Positions 8,695 to 16,579 of a stretch of DNA of 41,132 bases are shown one piece after another. Made by a program: the position numbers and the translations under genes. Source of the stretch: an uncultured Euryhalocaulis sp. (GTDB taxonomy: Bacteria; Pseudomonadota; Alphaproteobacteria; Caulobacterales; Maricaulaceae); assembly GCA_913055605.1 (NCBI GenBank), contig CAJXKJ010000026.1:1-41132 (forward strand), read 5' to 3'. Within the stretch, counting starts at the first letter, position 1, and each line of letters opens with the position of its first letter. Under the pieces are notes generated by a model. It ran no database searches. It saw only the letters and a list, made by a program, of their open reading frames with translations, and was not told the DNA's origin.

Positions 8695-9030
8695 ATGACC
8701 GACCCCGTCACCCAGGAAATCCAGTCCGTGGTGGACAGCCACGACGTGGTTCTGTTCATGAAGGGCACGCCGCAATTCCCGCAATGCGGCTTCTCTTCGG
8801 TCGTGGCGCAGATCCTGAACTATATGGGCGTGGAGCCGCACGCGGTGAACGTGCTGGAGCGCCAGGAAATCCGCGAGGGGATCAAGAGCTTCTCCAACTG
8901 GCCGACCATTCCCCAGCTCTATGTGAAGGGCGAATTCGTCGGCGGGTGCGACATCGTCAAAGAGATGTTCGAGGCTGGCGAGCTGAAACCCTATCTGGCC
9001 GAAAAGGGCGTCGCCCAGAACGCGGCTTAG
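8695..9030 (+). CDS. grxD: Monothiol glutaredoxin of the Grx4/CGFS type
   Basis: A 111-residue protein with AAGGAG nine bases before the ATG. The active site is KGTPQFPQCGFS, with the single cysteine at C31. Further family features are W-P-T-I-P-Q-L-Y at about 69-76 and the glutathione-binding GGCDIVKEM at about 83-91. CGFS glutaredoxins bind a [2Fe-2S] cluster with glutathione and partner BolA proteins in iron-sulfur assembly and delivery. bolA is two genes upstream, which supports a shared role. Length is typical. Confidence 0.96.
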   Translation: MTDPVTQEIQSVVDSHDVVLFMKGTPQFPQCGFSSVVAQILNYMGVEPHAVNVLERQEIREGIKSFSNWPTIPQLYVKGEFVGGCDIVKEMFEAGELKPYLAEKGVAQNAA

Positions 9031-9038
9031 GTTACGTG

Positions 9039-9071
9039 CGGGCTGCGGCGCCTCGCCGCGAACGCAGCCCG
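9039..9071 (+). terminator. Strong hairpin after grxD, no U-tract
   Basis: CGGGCTGCG (9039-9047) pairs with CGCAGCCCG (9063-9071); an alternative inner stem CGGCG/CGCCG (9046-9050/9054-9058) also exists. It begins nine bases after the grxD stop. No run of T follows, so termination is only a possibility. Confidence 0.35.
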
Positions 9072-9132
9072 GCCCTCATGCGTTGTCCTCCCAGAAGCGG
9101 CTCACGCTGCGGCCAAGAAGAGGAGGCGCAAA

Positions 9133-9513
9133 ATGCCCGGAACTGACGAACACCCCATCGAAATTGGCCCCGCCGGCGTCCATGTACGCGCGGAGGCGCG
9201 TGGCCGCGCCTATATCGACAGCGGCGCGCCCATCGCGCTGAAAGAGGCCGGCTACGACACGGTCTATTATGCGCCGATGGGCGACGTGGCGATGAACTGG
9301 CTGGAAAAGTCGGACAAGGTCACCCACTGCCCCTTCAAGGGCGACGCGACCCATTTCCACGCGGTCACCCCGAACGGAAAGCTGATCGAGAATGCGGTCT
9401 GGGTCTATGAGAACCCCAAGCCGGGCATGGAGGCGATCAAGGACCATTTCGCCGCCTATCCGGACAAGCTGGACGTGATCCGCGAAATGCCGGACGGCCA
9501 GCCCATCCTGTAA
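9133..9513 (+). CDS. DUF427 domain protein
   Basis: A 126-residue protein with AGGAGG at 9121-9126 before the ATG. It matches DUF427: an N-terminal strand region with VRAEARGRAYIDS, then YDTVYYAPMGDVAMNWL, the signature THCPFKGDATHF (about 63-74) with a cysteine and histidines, and AVWVYENPKPGMEAIKDHFAAY toward the end. DUF427 proteins form a small beta-tent fold whose biochemical role is not established. Family recognition is confident and function unknown. It stands alone between grxD and the convergent PAP2 gene. Confidence 0.9.
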   Translation: MPGTDEHPIEIGPAGVHVRAEARGRAYIDSGAPIALKEAGYDTVYYAPMGDVAMNWLEKSDKVTHCPFKGDATHFHAVTPNGKLIENAVWVYENPKPGMEAIKDHFAAYPDKLDVIREMPDGQPIL

Positions 9514-9531
9514 GCGGTAATCAGGGCGCGG

Positions 9532-10287
9532 CTATTCCGCCGCGTCCGCTTCCTGCTCCGGCCGCTGCCCGGCCCGGCGCTGCATCAGCAGCAGGCCCGT
9601 CCAGCACAGCGCCGCCCAGGCCGCGCCCAGCGTCCACCCGGCCAGCACGTCCGTCGCCCAGTGGACGCCCAGATAGATGCGCGTGAACCCGACCAGCAGG
9701 GCCAGGAACACCGCCACGCTCAGCACGAAAATCTTCGCCCGCCGCCGCTCCTGCACCCGCGCCAGCAGCGCCCCCAGCGTCAGATAGGCGACCGCCGACA
9801 GGAAGGCGTGCCCGCTGGGGAAGCTCGCCGAATAGACCGGCGTCGCCTGGAACACGGCGTCGGGGCGCGTGCGGTCGAACAGATCCTTCAGCCCGGCGGA
9901 GATCAGCGACCCGCCCGTCAGCGCGCCGACCAGATACGCCGCCGTCGCCCGCCGCCGGGTCAGCGTCAGATAGGCAGCGCACACGATGGCCATCAGCGCC
10001 AGGATCGGCACCCCGCCCAGCGAGGTGAAGTCCCGCGCATAATCCTCCAGCCATTCCGGCCCGATCGGATCGCCGGGCCCCGCGGCGCGCAGCGCCTCCA
10101 GCACCGCCATGTCGAAGCCGTGCGTCTCCTGCTCCAGAACCTCGTCGGCGATGCCCGCGAACGCCCACAGGCACGCCGCCGCCACGGCCAGCAGCAGGAT
10201 CAGCCCGATCTCCCGCCGCACCAGCGCGATCAGGCGCGCGGCGTGCGCACGGCGTTCCGCCCAGACGGTGGAGATCAGCTTCTGCAT
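9532..10287 (-). CDS. PAP2-family membrane phosphatase
   Basis: A 251-residue protein with about six membrane segments. The three phosphatase motifs are present: K-DLFDRTRP (KxxxxxxRP form), PSGH in SASFPSGHAFLS, and TRIYLGVHWATD (variant of SRxxxxxHxxxD with T for S). The histidine of motif 3 is the expected nucleophile and that of PSGH the acid/base. Family members dephosphorylate phosphatidic acid, undecaprenyl pyrophosphate or other lipid phosphates at the outer face of the membrane; the substrate here cannot be told. It is downstream of the rpsD terminator and so probably has its own promoter or depends on read-through. Confidence 0.92.
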   Translation of the reverse strand: MQKLISTVWAERRAHAARLIALVRREIGLILLLAVAAACLWAFAGIADEVLEQETHGFDMAVLEALRAAGPGDPIGPEWLEDYARDFTSLGGVPILALMAIVCAAYLTLTRRRATAAYLVGALTGGSLISAGLKDLFDRTRPDAVFQATPVYSASFPSGHAFLSAVAYLTLGALLARVQERRRAKIFVLSVAVFLALLVGFTRIYLGVHWATDVLAGWTLGAAWAALCWTGLLLMQRRAGQRPEQEADAAE

Positions 10288-10313
10288 CGGACGATCATAA
10301 CGCCCCGCGCATG

Positions 10314-10345
10314 AAAAAAGGGGCGCTCCCGGGAGCGCCCCTTTT
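10314..10345 (-). terminator. Intrinsic terminator of rpsD, bidirectional in form
   Basis: An 11-bp perfect palindrome, GGGGCGCTCCC (10320-10330) and GGGAGCGCCCC (10331-10341), has A6 on its left and TTTT on its right. On the minus strand this gives a GC-rich hairpin followed by six U, 26 bases beyond the rpsD stop. Confidence 0.9.
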
Positions 10346-10366
10346 CCATTTCGAATGTCCGCCTGC

Positions 10367-10984
10367 CTAGGAGGCGTAGAATTCGACGACCAGGTTCGGC
10401 TCCATCTTCACCGGGTAGGGCACCTCGGCGAATTCGGGCACGCGGGTCATCTTCACCGTCATGCCCTTGGGGTCGATGTCCAGATAGTCCGGAATGTCCC
10501 GCTCCGGGCTTTCCAGCGCTTCCAGGACCAGCGCCATGTTGCGCGACTTCTCGCGCACCTGGACGACGTCGCCCGGCTGGATGCGCATGGACGGAGTCTT
10601 GGCCTTCTTGCCGTTCACCGTGACATGGCCGTGATTGACGAACTGGCGCGCGGCGAAAACCGTCGGCACGAACTTGGCGCGATAGACCAGCGCGTCCAGC
10701 CGCGATTCCAGCAGGCCGATCAGCAGCTCGGCGGTGTTGCCGCGGCGGCGGGCCGCTTCCTGATAGATCAGGCGGAATTGCTTCTCGGTGATGTTGCCGT
10801 AATAGCCCTTCAGCTTCTGCTTGGCGCGCAGCTGCAGGCCGAAATCGGAAAGCTTCTGGCGGCGGCGCTGGCCGTGCTCGCCGGGGCCGTATGCGCGCTT
10901 GTTGACCGGGCTTTTCGGGCGACCCCAGATGTTTTCGCCCATCCGGCGGTCGATCTTGTACTTCGCGGATTCGCGCTTGCTCAT
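10367..10984 (-). CDS. rpsD: 30S ribosomal protein S4
   Basis: A 205-residue protein beginning [21 protein letters not shown], then [20 protein letters not shown], typical of alphaproteobacterial S4. The S4 RNA-binding domain is at about 94-157 ([29 protein letters not shown]). The N-terminal zinc-binding cysteines of some S4 proteins are absent, so it is the C-minus form. S4 is a primary 16S rRNA-binding protein that nucleates 30S assembly. It is monocistronic here, outside the alpha operon, with a candidate promoter upstream and a strong terminator. Confidence 0.98.
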   Translation of the reverse strand: MSKRESAKYKIDRRMGENIWGRPKSPVNKRAYGPGEHGQRRRQKLSDFGLQLRAKQKLKGYYGNITEKQFRLIYQEAARRRGNTAELLIGLLESRLDALVYRAKFVPTVFAARQFVNHGHVTVNGKKAKTPSMRIQPGDVVQVREKSRNMALVLEALESPERDIPDYLDIDPKGMTVKMTRVPEFAEVPYPVKMEPNLVVEFYAS

Positions 10985-11106
10985 AAGTCCTCACTGTCGA
11001 TGTGGTCCGGCGCGGTCCCCCATGGACCGTGCGATCGCAACGGCGGCGCTCACATCACCCGTTTTTCTGATCCCCGCCGGGCCCTTGGCCCCACAGGGAA
11101 GGCGGG

Positions 11107-11135
11107 CGTATCGCCCATAAGGTCTTGGGAGTCAA
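11107..11135 (-). promoter_or_regulatory. Candidate rpsD promoter
   Basis: On the minus strand, TTGACT (11135-11130), a 17-base spacer and GATACG (11112-11107). It is about 120 bases upstream of the rpsD start. The rest of the 231-base gap 10985-11215 holds no gene, tRNA or clear hairpin that I can find. Confidence 0.4.
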
Positions 11136-11215
11136 CGACGGGGCGCCGCAACGCGGTGGCGGCCCGGGCGCGCCTGCCCTAATCTGCAATCATCCATTCT
11201 CAGGGAGGACGAGCA

Positions 11216-12103
11216 ATGGGCGACAGCATCAGGATTATGGCCGGCGCGGCGTTCGCCGGGTTCGCATGTCTGGCGGCCCCCGCCGCCTTTGCCCAGGGCG
11301 ACATGGCGGACGTGGAGATCGTCACCCATCAACTCGCCGACGGGCTCTATTATCTGGAAGGCCAGGGCGGCAACATCGCCGTCTCCGTGGGCGATGACGG
11401 CGTCCTGATCGTGGACGACCAGTTCGCGCCTTTGTCGGAGAAGATCATGGCGGCCATCGGCGCGCTGTCCGACCATCCGGTGCGCTTCGTGGTGAACACC
11501 CACCATCATGGCGACCATACCGGCGGCAACGCCAATTTCGCCGCCGCGGGCGCCACGATCCTCGCCCATGACAATGTGCGCCAGCGGGTCGCCGGCAATT
11601 TCGGCGACGATCCGGTCCCGGCCAACGCCCTGCCGATCCTGACCTTTTCGGAGGACATTACTTTCCATTTCAACGGGGAGGAGATCCGCGTCCACCACGT
11701 CGCCCCCGCCCATACGGACGGCGATTCCTTCGTCTATTTCGTGAACGCGGACGTCATCCATACCGGCGACGTGTTCCGCACCACCTCCTATCCGGCGGCG
11801 GATGCGAACGGCGGCGGCAGCCTGTTCGGGATCATCGACGCCTATGGCGTGCTGCAGGACATGATGGGCGTGGATACGCGCCTGCTGCCGGGCCACGGCG
11901 TCCTGTCCCGCCCCGACGACCTGGCCGCCCAGCTGGCGATGATCCAGGACATCCGCGCCAATGTGGATGCGGCCAAGGCCGAGGGGAAATCGCTGGAGGA
12001 GACTTTGGCGATGGGCATCACGGACGAATACGACGAACGCTGGTCGTCCGGCCGCTGGAACGCCGAATATCTGATCACCACGCTCTATGAGGGCGCGCCC
12101 TGA
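11216..12103 (+). CDS. Secreted metallo-beta-lactamase-fold hydrolase
   Basis: A 295-residue protein with AGGGAGG seven bases before the ATG. An N-terminal signal peptide ends around AFA-Q (residue 26-27), so it is probably periplasmic. The zinc motif HxHxDH is H96-H97-H98-G-D100-H101; further ligands fit H166 (APAHTDGD), D185 (HTGDVF) and H227 (LPGHG). The arrangement resembles the SoxH/quinoprotein relay-like MBL proteins rather than a true class B beta-lactamase. The substrate is unknown. A GFA protein gene starts 16 bases downstream and may be co-transcribed. Confidence 0.87.
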   Translation: MGDSIRIMAGAAFAGFACLAAPAAFAQGDMADVEIVTHQLADGLYYLEGQGGNIAVSVGDDGVLIVDDQFAPLSEKIMAAIGALSDHPVRFVVNTHHHGDHTGGNANFAAAGATILAHDNVRQRVAGNFGDDPVPANALPILTFSEDITFHFNGEEIRVHHVAPAHTDGDSFVYFVNADVIHTGDVFRTTSYPAADANGGGSLFGIIDAYGVLQDMMGVDTRLLPGHGVLSRPDDLAAQLAMIQDIRANVDAAKAEGKSLEETLAMGITDEYDERWSSGRWNAEYLITTLYEGAP

Positions 12104-12119
12104 CGCTCTCCCCGGCCCG

Positions 12120-12539
12120 ATGAAGCTCAGCGGCGCGTGCTTGTGCGGCGCGGTCGCCTTCGAGGGGGAGGGGACCGGCCATTTCCACGCCTGCCATTGC
12201 GACATGTGCCTGCGCTGGGGCGGCGGCCCGGCCCTCGGCGCGCCGCTGACGGTCAGCGAATTGCGCGGCGAAGACGCGCTGTCCGTCTATGCGTCGTCGG
12301 AGTGGGGGGAGCGGGTGTTCTGCCGCACGTGCGGCTCCCACGTCTTCTGGCGGATGCGCGACGGCTCGCAGGCCTTCGCCTTCCTCGGCGCGCTGGACCA
12401 GGCGGACGAGCTCACCCTGTCTCAGGAAATCTTCACCGACCACCGGCCCAAGGGCCTGGCGCTCGCCGGCGATCATCTGCGCCTGACGGAAGCCGAATTC
12501 CTGCGCAGCATCGGCGCAGGCGCTGACACGCCGGATTAG
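12120..12539 (+). CDS. GFA/CENP-V domain zinc protein, second copy
   Basis: A 139-residue protein started at ATG 12120, giving MKLSGACLCGAVAFEG as usual for the family. An in-frame start at 12087 would overlap the preceding gene. Cysteines C7, C9, C25, C27, C30, C68 and C71 reproduce the zinc-site spacing of the copy at 8154, but outside these sites the two proteins differ much, so they are distant paralogues. The reaction is unknown. It follows the MBL-fold hydrolase by 16 bases and converges on the DUF3126 gene. Confidence 0.85.
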   Translation: MKLSGACLCGAVAFEGEGTGHFHACHCDMCLRWGGGPALGAPLTVSELRGEDALSVYASSEWGERVFCRTCGSHVFWRMRDGSQAFAFLGALDQADELTLSQEIFTDHRPKGLALAGDHLRLTEAEFLRSIGAGADTPD

Positions 12540-12552
12540 GGCTAGGGCCTGT

Positions 12553-12771
12553 TCAGGCCTTTTTCGGCAGGTCGATCTCCAGGATCGCCATGTCGAAATT
12601 ATAGGAGATGTCGCCCGGGTCCTCGTCATCCTTGAAGATGACGCCCAGGAATTCTTCGTCCTTGTAGACCTCCACCGCGTCGTCGCCCTGCGGGCGCTTG
12701 CGCACCGACAGCAGGGGGCTGAGCTTGGTCTGCAGATAGGCTTCGAGGCGGAGGATTTCTTGGTCGGTCAT
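12553..12771 (-). CDS. DUF3126 family protein
   Basis: A 72-residue protein, MTDQEILRLEAYLQTKLSP..., with the DUF3126 core AVEVYKDEEFLGVIFKDDEDPGDISYNFDMAILEIDL. The family is short, soluble and nearly confined to alphaproteobacteria; no function is known. It is typically found after cysE, as here (66-base gap, same strand), so it probably shares the cysE transcript. Confidence 0.9.
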   Translation of the reverse strand: MTDQEILRLEAYLQTKLSPLLSVRKRPQGDDAVEVYKDEEFLGVIFKDDEDPGDISYNFDMAILEIDLPKKA

Positions 12772-12837
12772 GGCCGTCCGTCTAACACGTCCGCCGCCGG
12801 AGGGAACCCCTGCCGCCGCGCCGTGCTCAGTCCAGCC

Positions 12838-13665
12838 TTACTCGTCGTCGGGGATCAGCTGGTCCATCCGCCGCGCCGGCTCCGGCGCGCAATTGCCCAC
12901 CGGCTTGGCCGGAACCCCGGCCACGGTGCAGCGCGGCTTCACCTCGTGCAGCACCACGCTGCCCGCCGCGATCCGCGCCTCGTCGCCGATGCGGATATTG
13001 CCCAGCACCTTGGCGCCCGCGCCGATCATCACGCCGCGCCCGATCTTCGGGTGGCGGTCGCCGCCCGCCGCCCCCGTGCCGCCCAGCGTAACCCCGTGCA
13101 GCAGGGAGCAATCGTCCCCGATCTCCGCGGTCTCCCCGATCACCACGCCGGAGGCGTGGTCGATCATCACGCCCGCGCCGATCTTCGCCGCCGGGTGGAT
13201 GTCCACATTGAAGCGTTCGGACACCAGGCTCTGCAGGTGCTCGGCCAGCGTGCGGCGGCCATGCGTCCACAGATAGTGCGCCGCCCGCCAGGTCTGCAGC
13301 GCCTGATAGCCTTTGAAATACAGGAAGGGCTGGATGTAGGCGTCGCAGGCCGGGTCGCGCTCGAACACCGCGACCATGTCGCGGTCGGCGCGCGCCACGA
13401 TCTGCGGATCGTCGGCGAAGGCCTCCTGGAACACGCCGCGCAATTGCAGCGCGTTCAGGTCGCCGTCGCCCAGCTTGCGCGCCAGATGATAGGCCAGCGC
13501 CGCGGCCAGGCTGTCATGGCTCAGGATCGAGGCGTTCAGGAAGCCCGCCAGGATCGGCTCGGCGGCGGCGGCCTCCCGGGCCTCGCTGCGCAATTGCTCC
13601 CAGGTGGAGGTCAGCGTCGCCGGCTTTCGCGGCGAGTCGGCCTTTGCGGCGTCGGCCTTGCTCAT
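12838..13665 (-). CDS. cysE: Serine O-acetyltransferase
   Basis: A 275-residue protein transferring acetyl from acetyl-CoA to serine, the first step of cysteine synthesis. The N-terminal helical SATase domain (about 18-140) includes LAAALAYHLARKLGD and AVFERDPACDAYIQPFLYFKGYQALQ. The left-handed beta-helix follows with hexapeptide repeats and the catalytic site DIHPAAKIGAGVMIDHASGVVIGE, then HGVTLGGTG and HPKIGRGVMIGAGAKVLGNI. The ATG overlaps the stop of the NUDIX gene (ATGA), so the two are coupled. Length and motifs are normal. Confidence 0.96.
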   Translation of the reverse strand: MSKADAAKADSPRKPATLTSTWEQLRSEAREAAAAEPILAGFLNASILSHDSLAAALAYHLARKLGDGDLNALQLRGVFQEAFADDPQIVARADRDMVAVFERDPACDAYIQPFLYFKGYQALQTWRAAHYLWTHGRRTLAEHLQSLVSERFNVDIHPAAKIGAGVMIDHASGVVIGETAEIGDDCSLLHGVTLGGTGAAGGDRHPKIGRGVMIGAGAKVLGNIRIGDEARIAAGSVVLHEVKPRCTVAGVPAKPVGNCAPEPARRMDQLIPDDE

Positions 13666-14261
13666 GGCGCATCTTCCAGAATGGCTGCGGCGAGAGAGGG
13701 GTCTAGCGCCCCATGTACCGCCATTTGGTGAATTCTGAGCAATCCTGCAACTGTCATGGCGTCGGTGATGGCGCCCGTCTCGATGCGCTTTATGGCCTCG
13801 GCAAAGGGAATCCGGGCCATTTCCATGTCCTGCTCGCTGGCCTCGCGCCGGGGCTCGCCGGCCCGCGACAGGCCGGTCGCCAGCCAGATCGTCGCCGCCT
13901 CGTCGGTCGAGGAATTGGAGGTGTGCAGGCGCAGCACCTCGCGCCAGTGCTCCGCCTCCAGCCCCGTCTCCTCCAGCAGCTCGCGCCGGATTTCGTCCAG
14001 CGGGTCGGCCGCCTTGTCGCCGCCGCCTTCGGGGATTTCCCAGCTATAGACGCCCAGCGGATAGCGCCACTGACCCACCAGATGCACGCTGCCGTCCGCC
14101 TCCAGCGGCACTACGCCCAGCGCCGCGCGCTTGAACGACACCACGCTGTATGTGTGCTCCGTCCCGCCGGGGGATTCCGCCTGGTCGACGCGCAGGCCGA
14201 TGAAAGGGTCGTCATAGACCGGCCGGCTGCTCAGCGTCGTCCAGCGCCGGTCGCGGCCCAT
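13662..14261 (-). CDS. NUDIX hydrolase, ADP-ribose pyrophosphatase-like
   Basis: A 199-residue protein when started at ATG 14261 (MGRDRRWTTLSSRPVYDDPF). A longer reading to 14345 would run into queF. After an N-terminal strand domain (SVVSFKRAALGVVPL, VHLVGQWRYPLGVYSWEIPEGGG) comes the Nudix box. The core RELLEETGL matches REUXEEXGU, but the first glutamate of GX5E is replaced by alanine in GGGDKAADPLDEIR. The ADP-ribose/ADP-sugar pyrophosphatase subfamily is the best fit; the substrate is not proven. It lies four bases after queF and overlaps cysE. Confidence 0.87.
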   Translation of the reverse strand: MGRDRRWTTLSSRPVYDDPFIGLRVDQAESPGGTEHTYSVVSFKRAALGVVPLEADGSVHLVGQWRYPLGVYSWEIPEGGGDKAADPLDEIRRELLEETGLEAEHWREVLRLHTSNSSTDEAATIWLATGLSRAGEPRREASEQDMEMARIPFAEAIKRIETGAITDAMTVAGLLRIHQMAVHGALDPSLAAAILEDAP

Positions 14262-14265
14262 AGGG

Positions 14266-14727
14266 TCAGCGGCCCCGATAGGGCGGCACGCTTTGGTCCG
14301 GCAGCCACAGGCCCTGCGGCGGGTCGCCCTTCTGCCAGAACACATCGATCGGGATGCCCCCGCGCGGATACCAGTACCCGCCGATGCGCAGGAAATACGG
14401 CTCCAGCAGGTCGAACAGCCGCGCCCCGATCATCGTGGTGCAGGCCTCGTGAAAGGCGCCGTGATTGCGGAAACTGGCCAGGTACAGCTTCAGGCTCTTG
14501 GATTCGACGATCCAGTCCTTCGGCGCATAGTCGATGACCAGATGCGCGAAATCCGGCTGGCCCGTCACCGGGCACAGCGAGGTGAACTCCGGGCAGGCGA
14601 ACCGCGTCAGATACGGATTGTCCGTATGCGGATTGGCCACGCGCTCCAGCACCGCTTCCTCGGGGGAGGCGGGCAGCGGCGTTTTCTGGCCCAGCTGGTC
14701 CAGTTTCTCGTATTCGGGTCCGGCCAT
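14266..14727 (-). CDS. queF: NADPH-dependent preQ0 reductase, type I
   Basis: A 153-residue protein of the tunnelling (T-fold) family reducing 7-cyano-7-deazaguanine to preQ1 in queuosine tRNA modification. The catalytic cysteine is in [14 protein letters not shown]. The QueF motif [14 protein letters not shown] is followed by FHE for substrate binding. The single-domain length is type I. No other queuosine genes are in the window; this one leads the queF-NUDIX-cysE block. Confidence 0.97.
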   Translation of the reverse strand: MAGPEYEKLDQLGQKTPLPASPEEAVLERVANPHTDNPYLTRFACPEFTSLCPVTGQPDFAHLVIDYAPKDWIVESKSLKLYLASFRNHGAFHEACTTMIGARLFDLLEPYFLRIGGYWYPRGGIPIDVFWQKGDPPQGLWLPDQSVPPYRGR

Positions 14728-14794
14728 GGGGACGCTTCTAGTGAACGGGCGGGCGCTAGGAAAGCCGCCCGCGCCGCTGTTCAGGCCCGGCCCG

Positions 14795-15514
14795 TCAATC
14801 CGGCCAGCGCGCGTCGATGGCGTATCGGCCCCCGCCCAGGGCCTCCACCGTCACGTCCAGCCCGGCCTCGCGGCAGAGGATTTCCGCCGCCGCGATGTCC
14901 CAGATGCGGCAGCCATACTCGACATAGCCGTCCAGCCGCCCCAGCGCGGCGGAGGCCAGGGAAAAGACCGCGCAGCGATAGCGCACCACCGCGTATCCCG
15001 CCGCGCGCAGCGCCTGCGCCCGGCTGTCGGTCTCGGTTCCGGCTTCGAAATCGTTCTCGCCCAGCGCGATCATCCGCCCGCCCGCCGCCGGACTCCGCGC
15101 GATGGGCGCGCCGTTGACCTGCGCCCCGCCGCCGCGAACGGCGGTCAGCACCAGATCCAGCTCGGGCAGGGCGATGGCGCCCGCGACCGATCGCCCGTTT
15201 TCCAGAAGCCCGATGGAAATTCCCCAGACCGGCAGGCCGCGCAGGAAATTGCTGGTGCCGTCGATCGGGTCGATGACCCAGCCGGACAGGGTCTCGCTCA
15301 GCGCGCCGCCCTGCTCCTCCCCGATCACTGGCACGTCGCCGAACTCCGCCTCCAGCGTCCGGCGCACCAGCGCCTCCACTTCGGTGTCGGCGTCTGAGGC
15401 GAACTGTCCCGGCGATTTCTCGCTGGCGCTCAGCGTCCCGCGCCGCCGCGCATAGTCGCTGGCCAGGGCGATGGCCGGCGCGATCAGGCGGTTCAGCGTC
15501 GCTGGGTCGGTCAT
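14795..15514 (-). CDS. Inositol monophosphatase family protein (possible histidinol-phosphatase)
   Basis: A 239-residue lithium-sensitive phosphatase-fold protein. Metal-binding motifs are VIGEEQGG (about 69-76), the signature [17 protein letters not shown] (about 84-100) and the C-terminal [14 protein letters not shown]. Substrates in this family include inositol phosphate, histidinol phosphate and PAP. HisN-type members are common in alphaproteobacteria, and this short form could be one, but I cannot decide from sequence. It is upstream of queF on the same strand with a 67-base gap. Confidence 0.9.
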   Translation of the reverse strand: MTDPATLNRLIAPAIALASDYARRRGTLSASEKSPGQFASDADTEVEALVRRTLEAEFGDVPVIGEEQGGALSETLSGWVIDPIDGTSNFLRGLPVWGISIGLLENGRSVAGAIALPELDLVLTAVRGGGAQVNGAPIARSPAAGGRMIALGENDFEAGTETDSRAQALRAAGYAVVRYRCAVFSLASAALGRLDGYVEYGCRIWDIAAAEILCREAGLDVTVEALGGGRYAIDARWPD

Positions 15515-15595
15515 GACAAATCCCCCGCTTCGATCCCATAACCTCGCCCGCCGGGGTGCGGAAGGCCGGGCGGCCCGCCTGCGCTAGCCGCAAAG

Positions 15596-15624
15596 AAAAA
15601 GGGCGCCGCTTCGGGCGCCCTTTT
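15596..15624 (-). terminator. Intrinsic terminator after the DUF1328 gene
   Basis: GGGCGCC (15601-15607) pairs with GGCGCCC (15614-15620) around a GCTTCG loop, flanked by A5 on the left and T4 on the right. Read on the minus strand it ends the DUF1328 transcript 25 bases after its stop. It separates that gene from the downstream phosphatase. Confidence 0.85.
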
Positions 15625-15644
15625 CCGCGATCAGGTTCGGACGG

Positions 15645-15806
15645 TCACCGTCGGACCAGGCCCATGATCAGCGAGATGACGAACAGGATCACGAAAATCC
15701 AGAACAGGATCAGCGCGATATTCGTCGCGGCGCCGGCGACGCCGCCAAAGCCCAGGACCGCGGCGACGATCGCGATCACCAGAAAAATGATAGCCCAACG
15801 AAGCAT
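15645..15806 (-). CDS. DUF1328 small membrane protein (YtjA-like)
   Basis: A 53-residue peptide starting [20 protein letters not shown], then [16 protein letters not shown], and ending LIMGLVRR. It consists of two membrane helices (about 4-24 and 30-50) around a glycine/alanine turn. The match to DUF1328/UPF0391 is close over the full length. The start ATG 15806 has GGGAGGAT seven to eight bases upstream. The function is unknown; relatives are often stress-induced. It has its own terminator and lies downstream of the SnoaL-like pair. Confidence 0.93.
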   Translation of the reverse strand: MLRWAIIFLVIAIVAAVLGFGGVAGAATNIALILFWIFVILFVISLIMGLVRR

Positions 15807-15914
15807 GGATATCCTCCCGGCAAGGATTGTGTACGCCGCGCCGGAGGGTCCGGCGCGCCGGGGTCAATAACGGCGGCGCGCCGCAATCCGTTCCGAGAAA
15901 ATCTGGAGGGGGGC

Positions 15915-16487
15915 CTAGTCCTCGACGTGCGCGCCATAGCGCTCCGGATTGGTGACGGGGTTGAAGAAGTGGAACGTGCCCCGGCCCTCGGCCTGTTCGT
16001 TATAGGTGCGGCGGCTGGCGTAAAACCATTCGCCGTCGATCTTCACCAGCTCGTCCTTGTAATGGCCGAAGGAGGAGATCGCCGGATCCTCGCCGCTGAT
16101 CGCGAACCAGTAGGCCAGCTCCGTGGCGCTGTTCCCGTCCTCGGCGACGTCGATCACCATGTTGGAGACGAAGTGCTGGTTGTATCCGCCGCCGCGCGTC
16201 TCCTCGCCGTCCTCGGCGTTGGCCAGCTCGCGCTCGCGCAGGCTGCGGATCACCGTGGCGATCTCTTCCCGGCCGACGGCCTGGCCGCCGCCATAGTTCA
16301 GCACCCCGTCCGGCGCGAAGGTCGCCGCATAGGCCTCCGGATCGCGCCAGTCGATGGCGAAGATATAGTGGCCGGCCAGGGTCTCGATATCGGCCTTTTC
16401 CTGCGCCGTAGGCTTCCGTGCGACGGCGGGCGCGGCCAGGCTCGCCGCCAGCGCCACGGATACGGCCGCCAGTGTCAGCATACGCAT
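15915..16487 (-). CDS. Secreted NTF2/SnoaL-like protein A
   Basis: A 190-residue protein with a cleavable signal peptide (MRMLTLAAVSVALAASLAAP, cut near AVA-R). A SnoaL-like domain (DUF4440/SnoaL_4 type) follows: KADIETLAGHYIFAIDWRDPEAYAATFAPDGVLNYGG, then HFVSNMVIDVAEDGNSATELAYWFA and a C-terminal VKIDGEWFYASRRTYNEQ. Conserved aspartates and histidines line the pocket of this fold, and related proteins include dehydratases and isomerases; no specific activity can be assigned. GGGGAGGATC precedes the ATG. A paralogue lies immediately upstream. Confidence 0.82.
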   Translation of the reverse strand: MRMLTLAAVSVALAASLAAPAVARKPTAQEKADIETLAGHYIFAIDWRDPEAYAATFAPDGVLNYGGGQAVGREEIATVIRSLRERELANAEDGEETRGGGYNQHFVSNMVIDVAEDGNSATELAYWFAISGEDPAISSFGHYKDELVKIDGEWFYASRRTYNEQAEGRGTFHFFNPVTNPERYGAHVED

Positions 16488-16579
16488 GATGATCCTCCCC
16501 AGGATGGTCTTTGTTGCCGGGGAGAGTGCGTCAGGCGTCCGGGGCCGTCCAGCCTCCGCCGGGCGGCCCGCTCAGCGCC

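Noticed and set aside
10985-11215. tRNA or small RNA gene between rpsD and the hydrolase
   Set aside because: No acceptor-stem pairing or T-loop motif was found on either strand.
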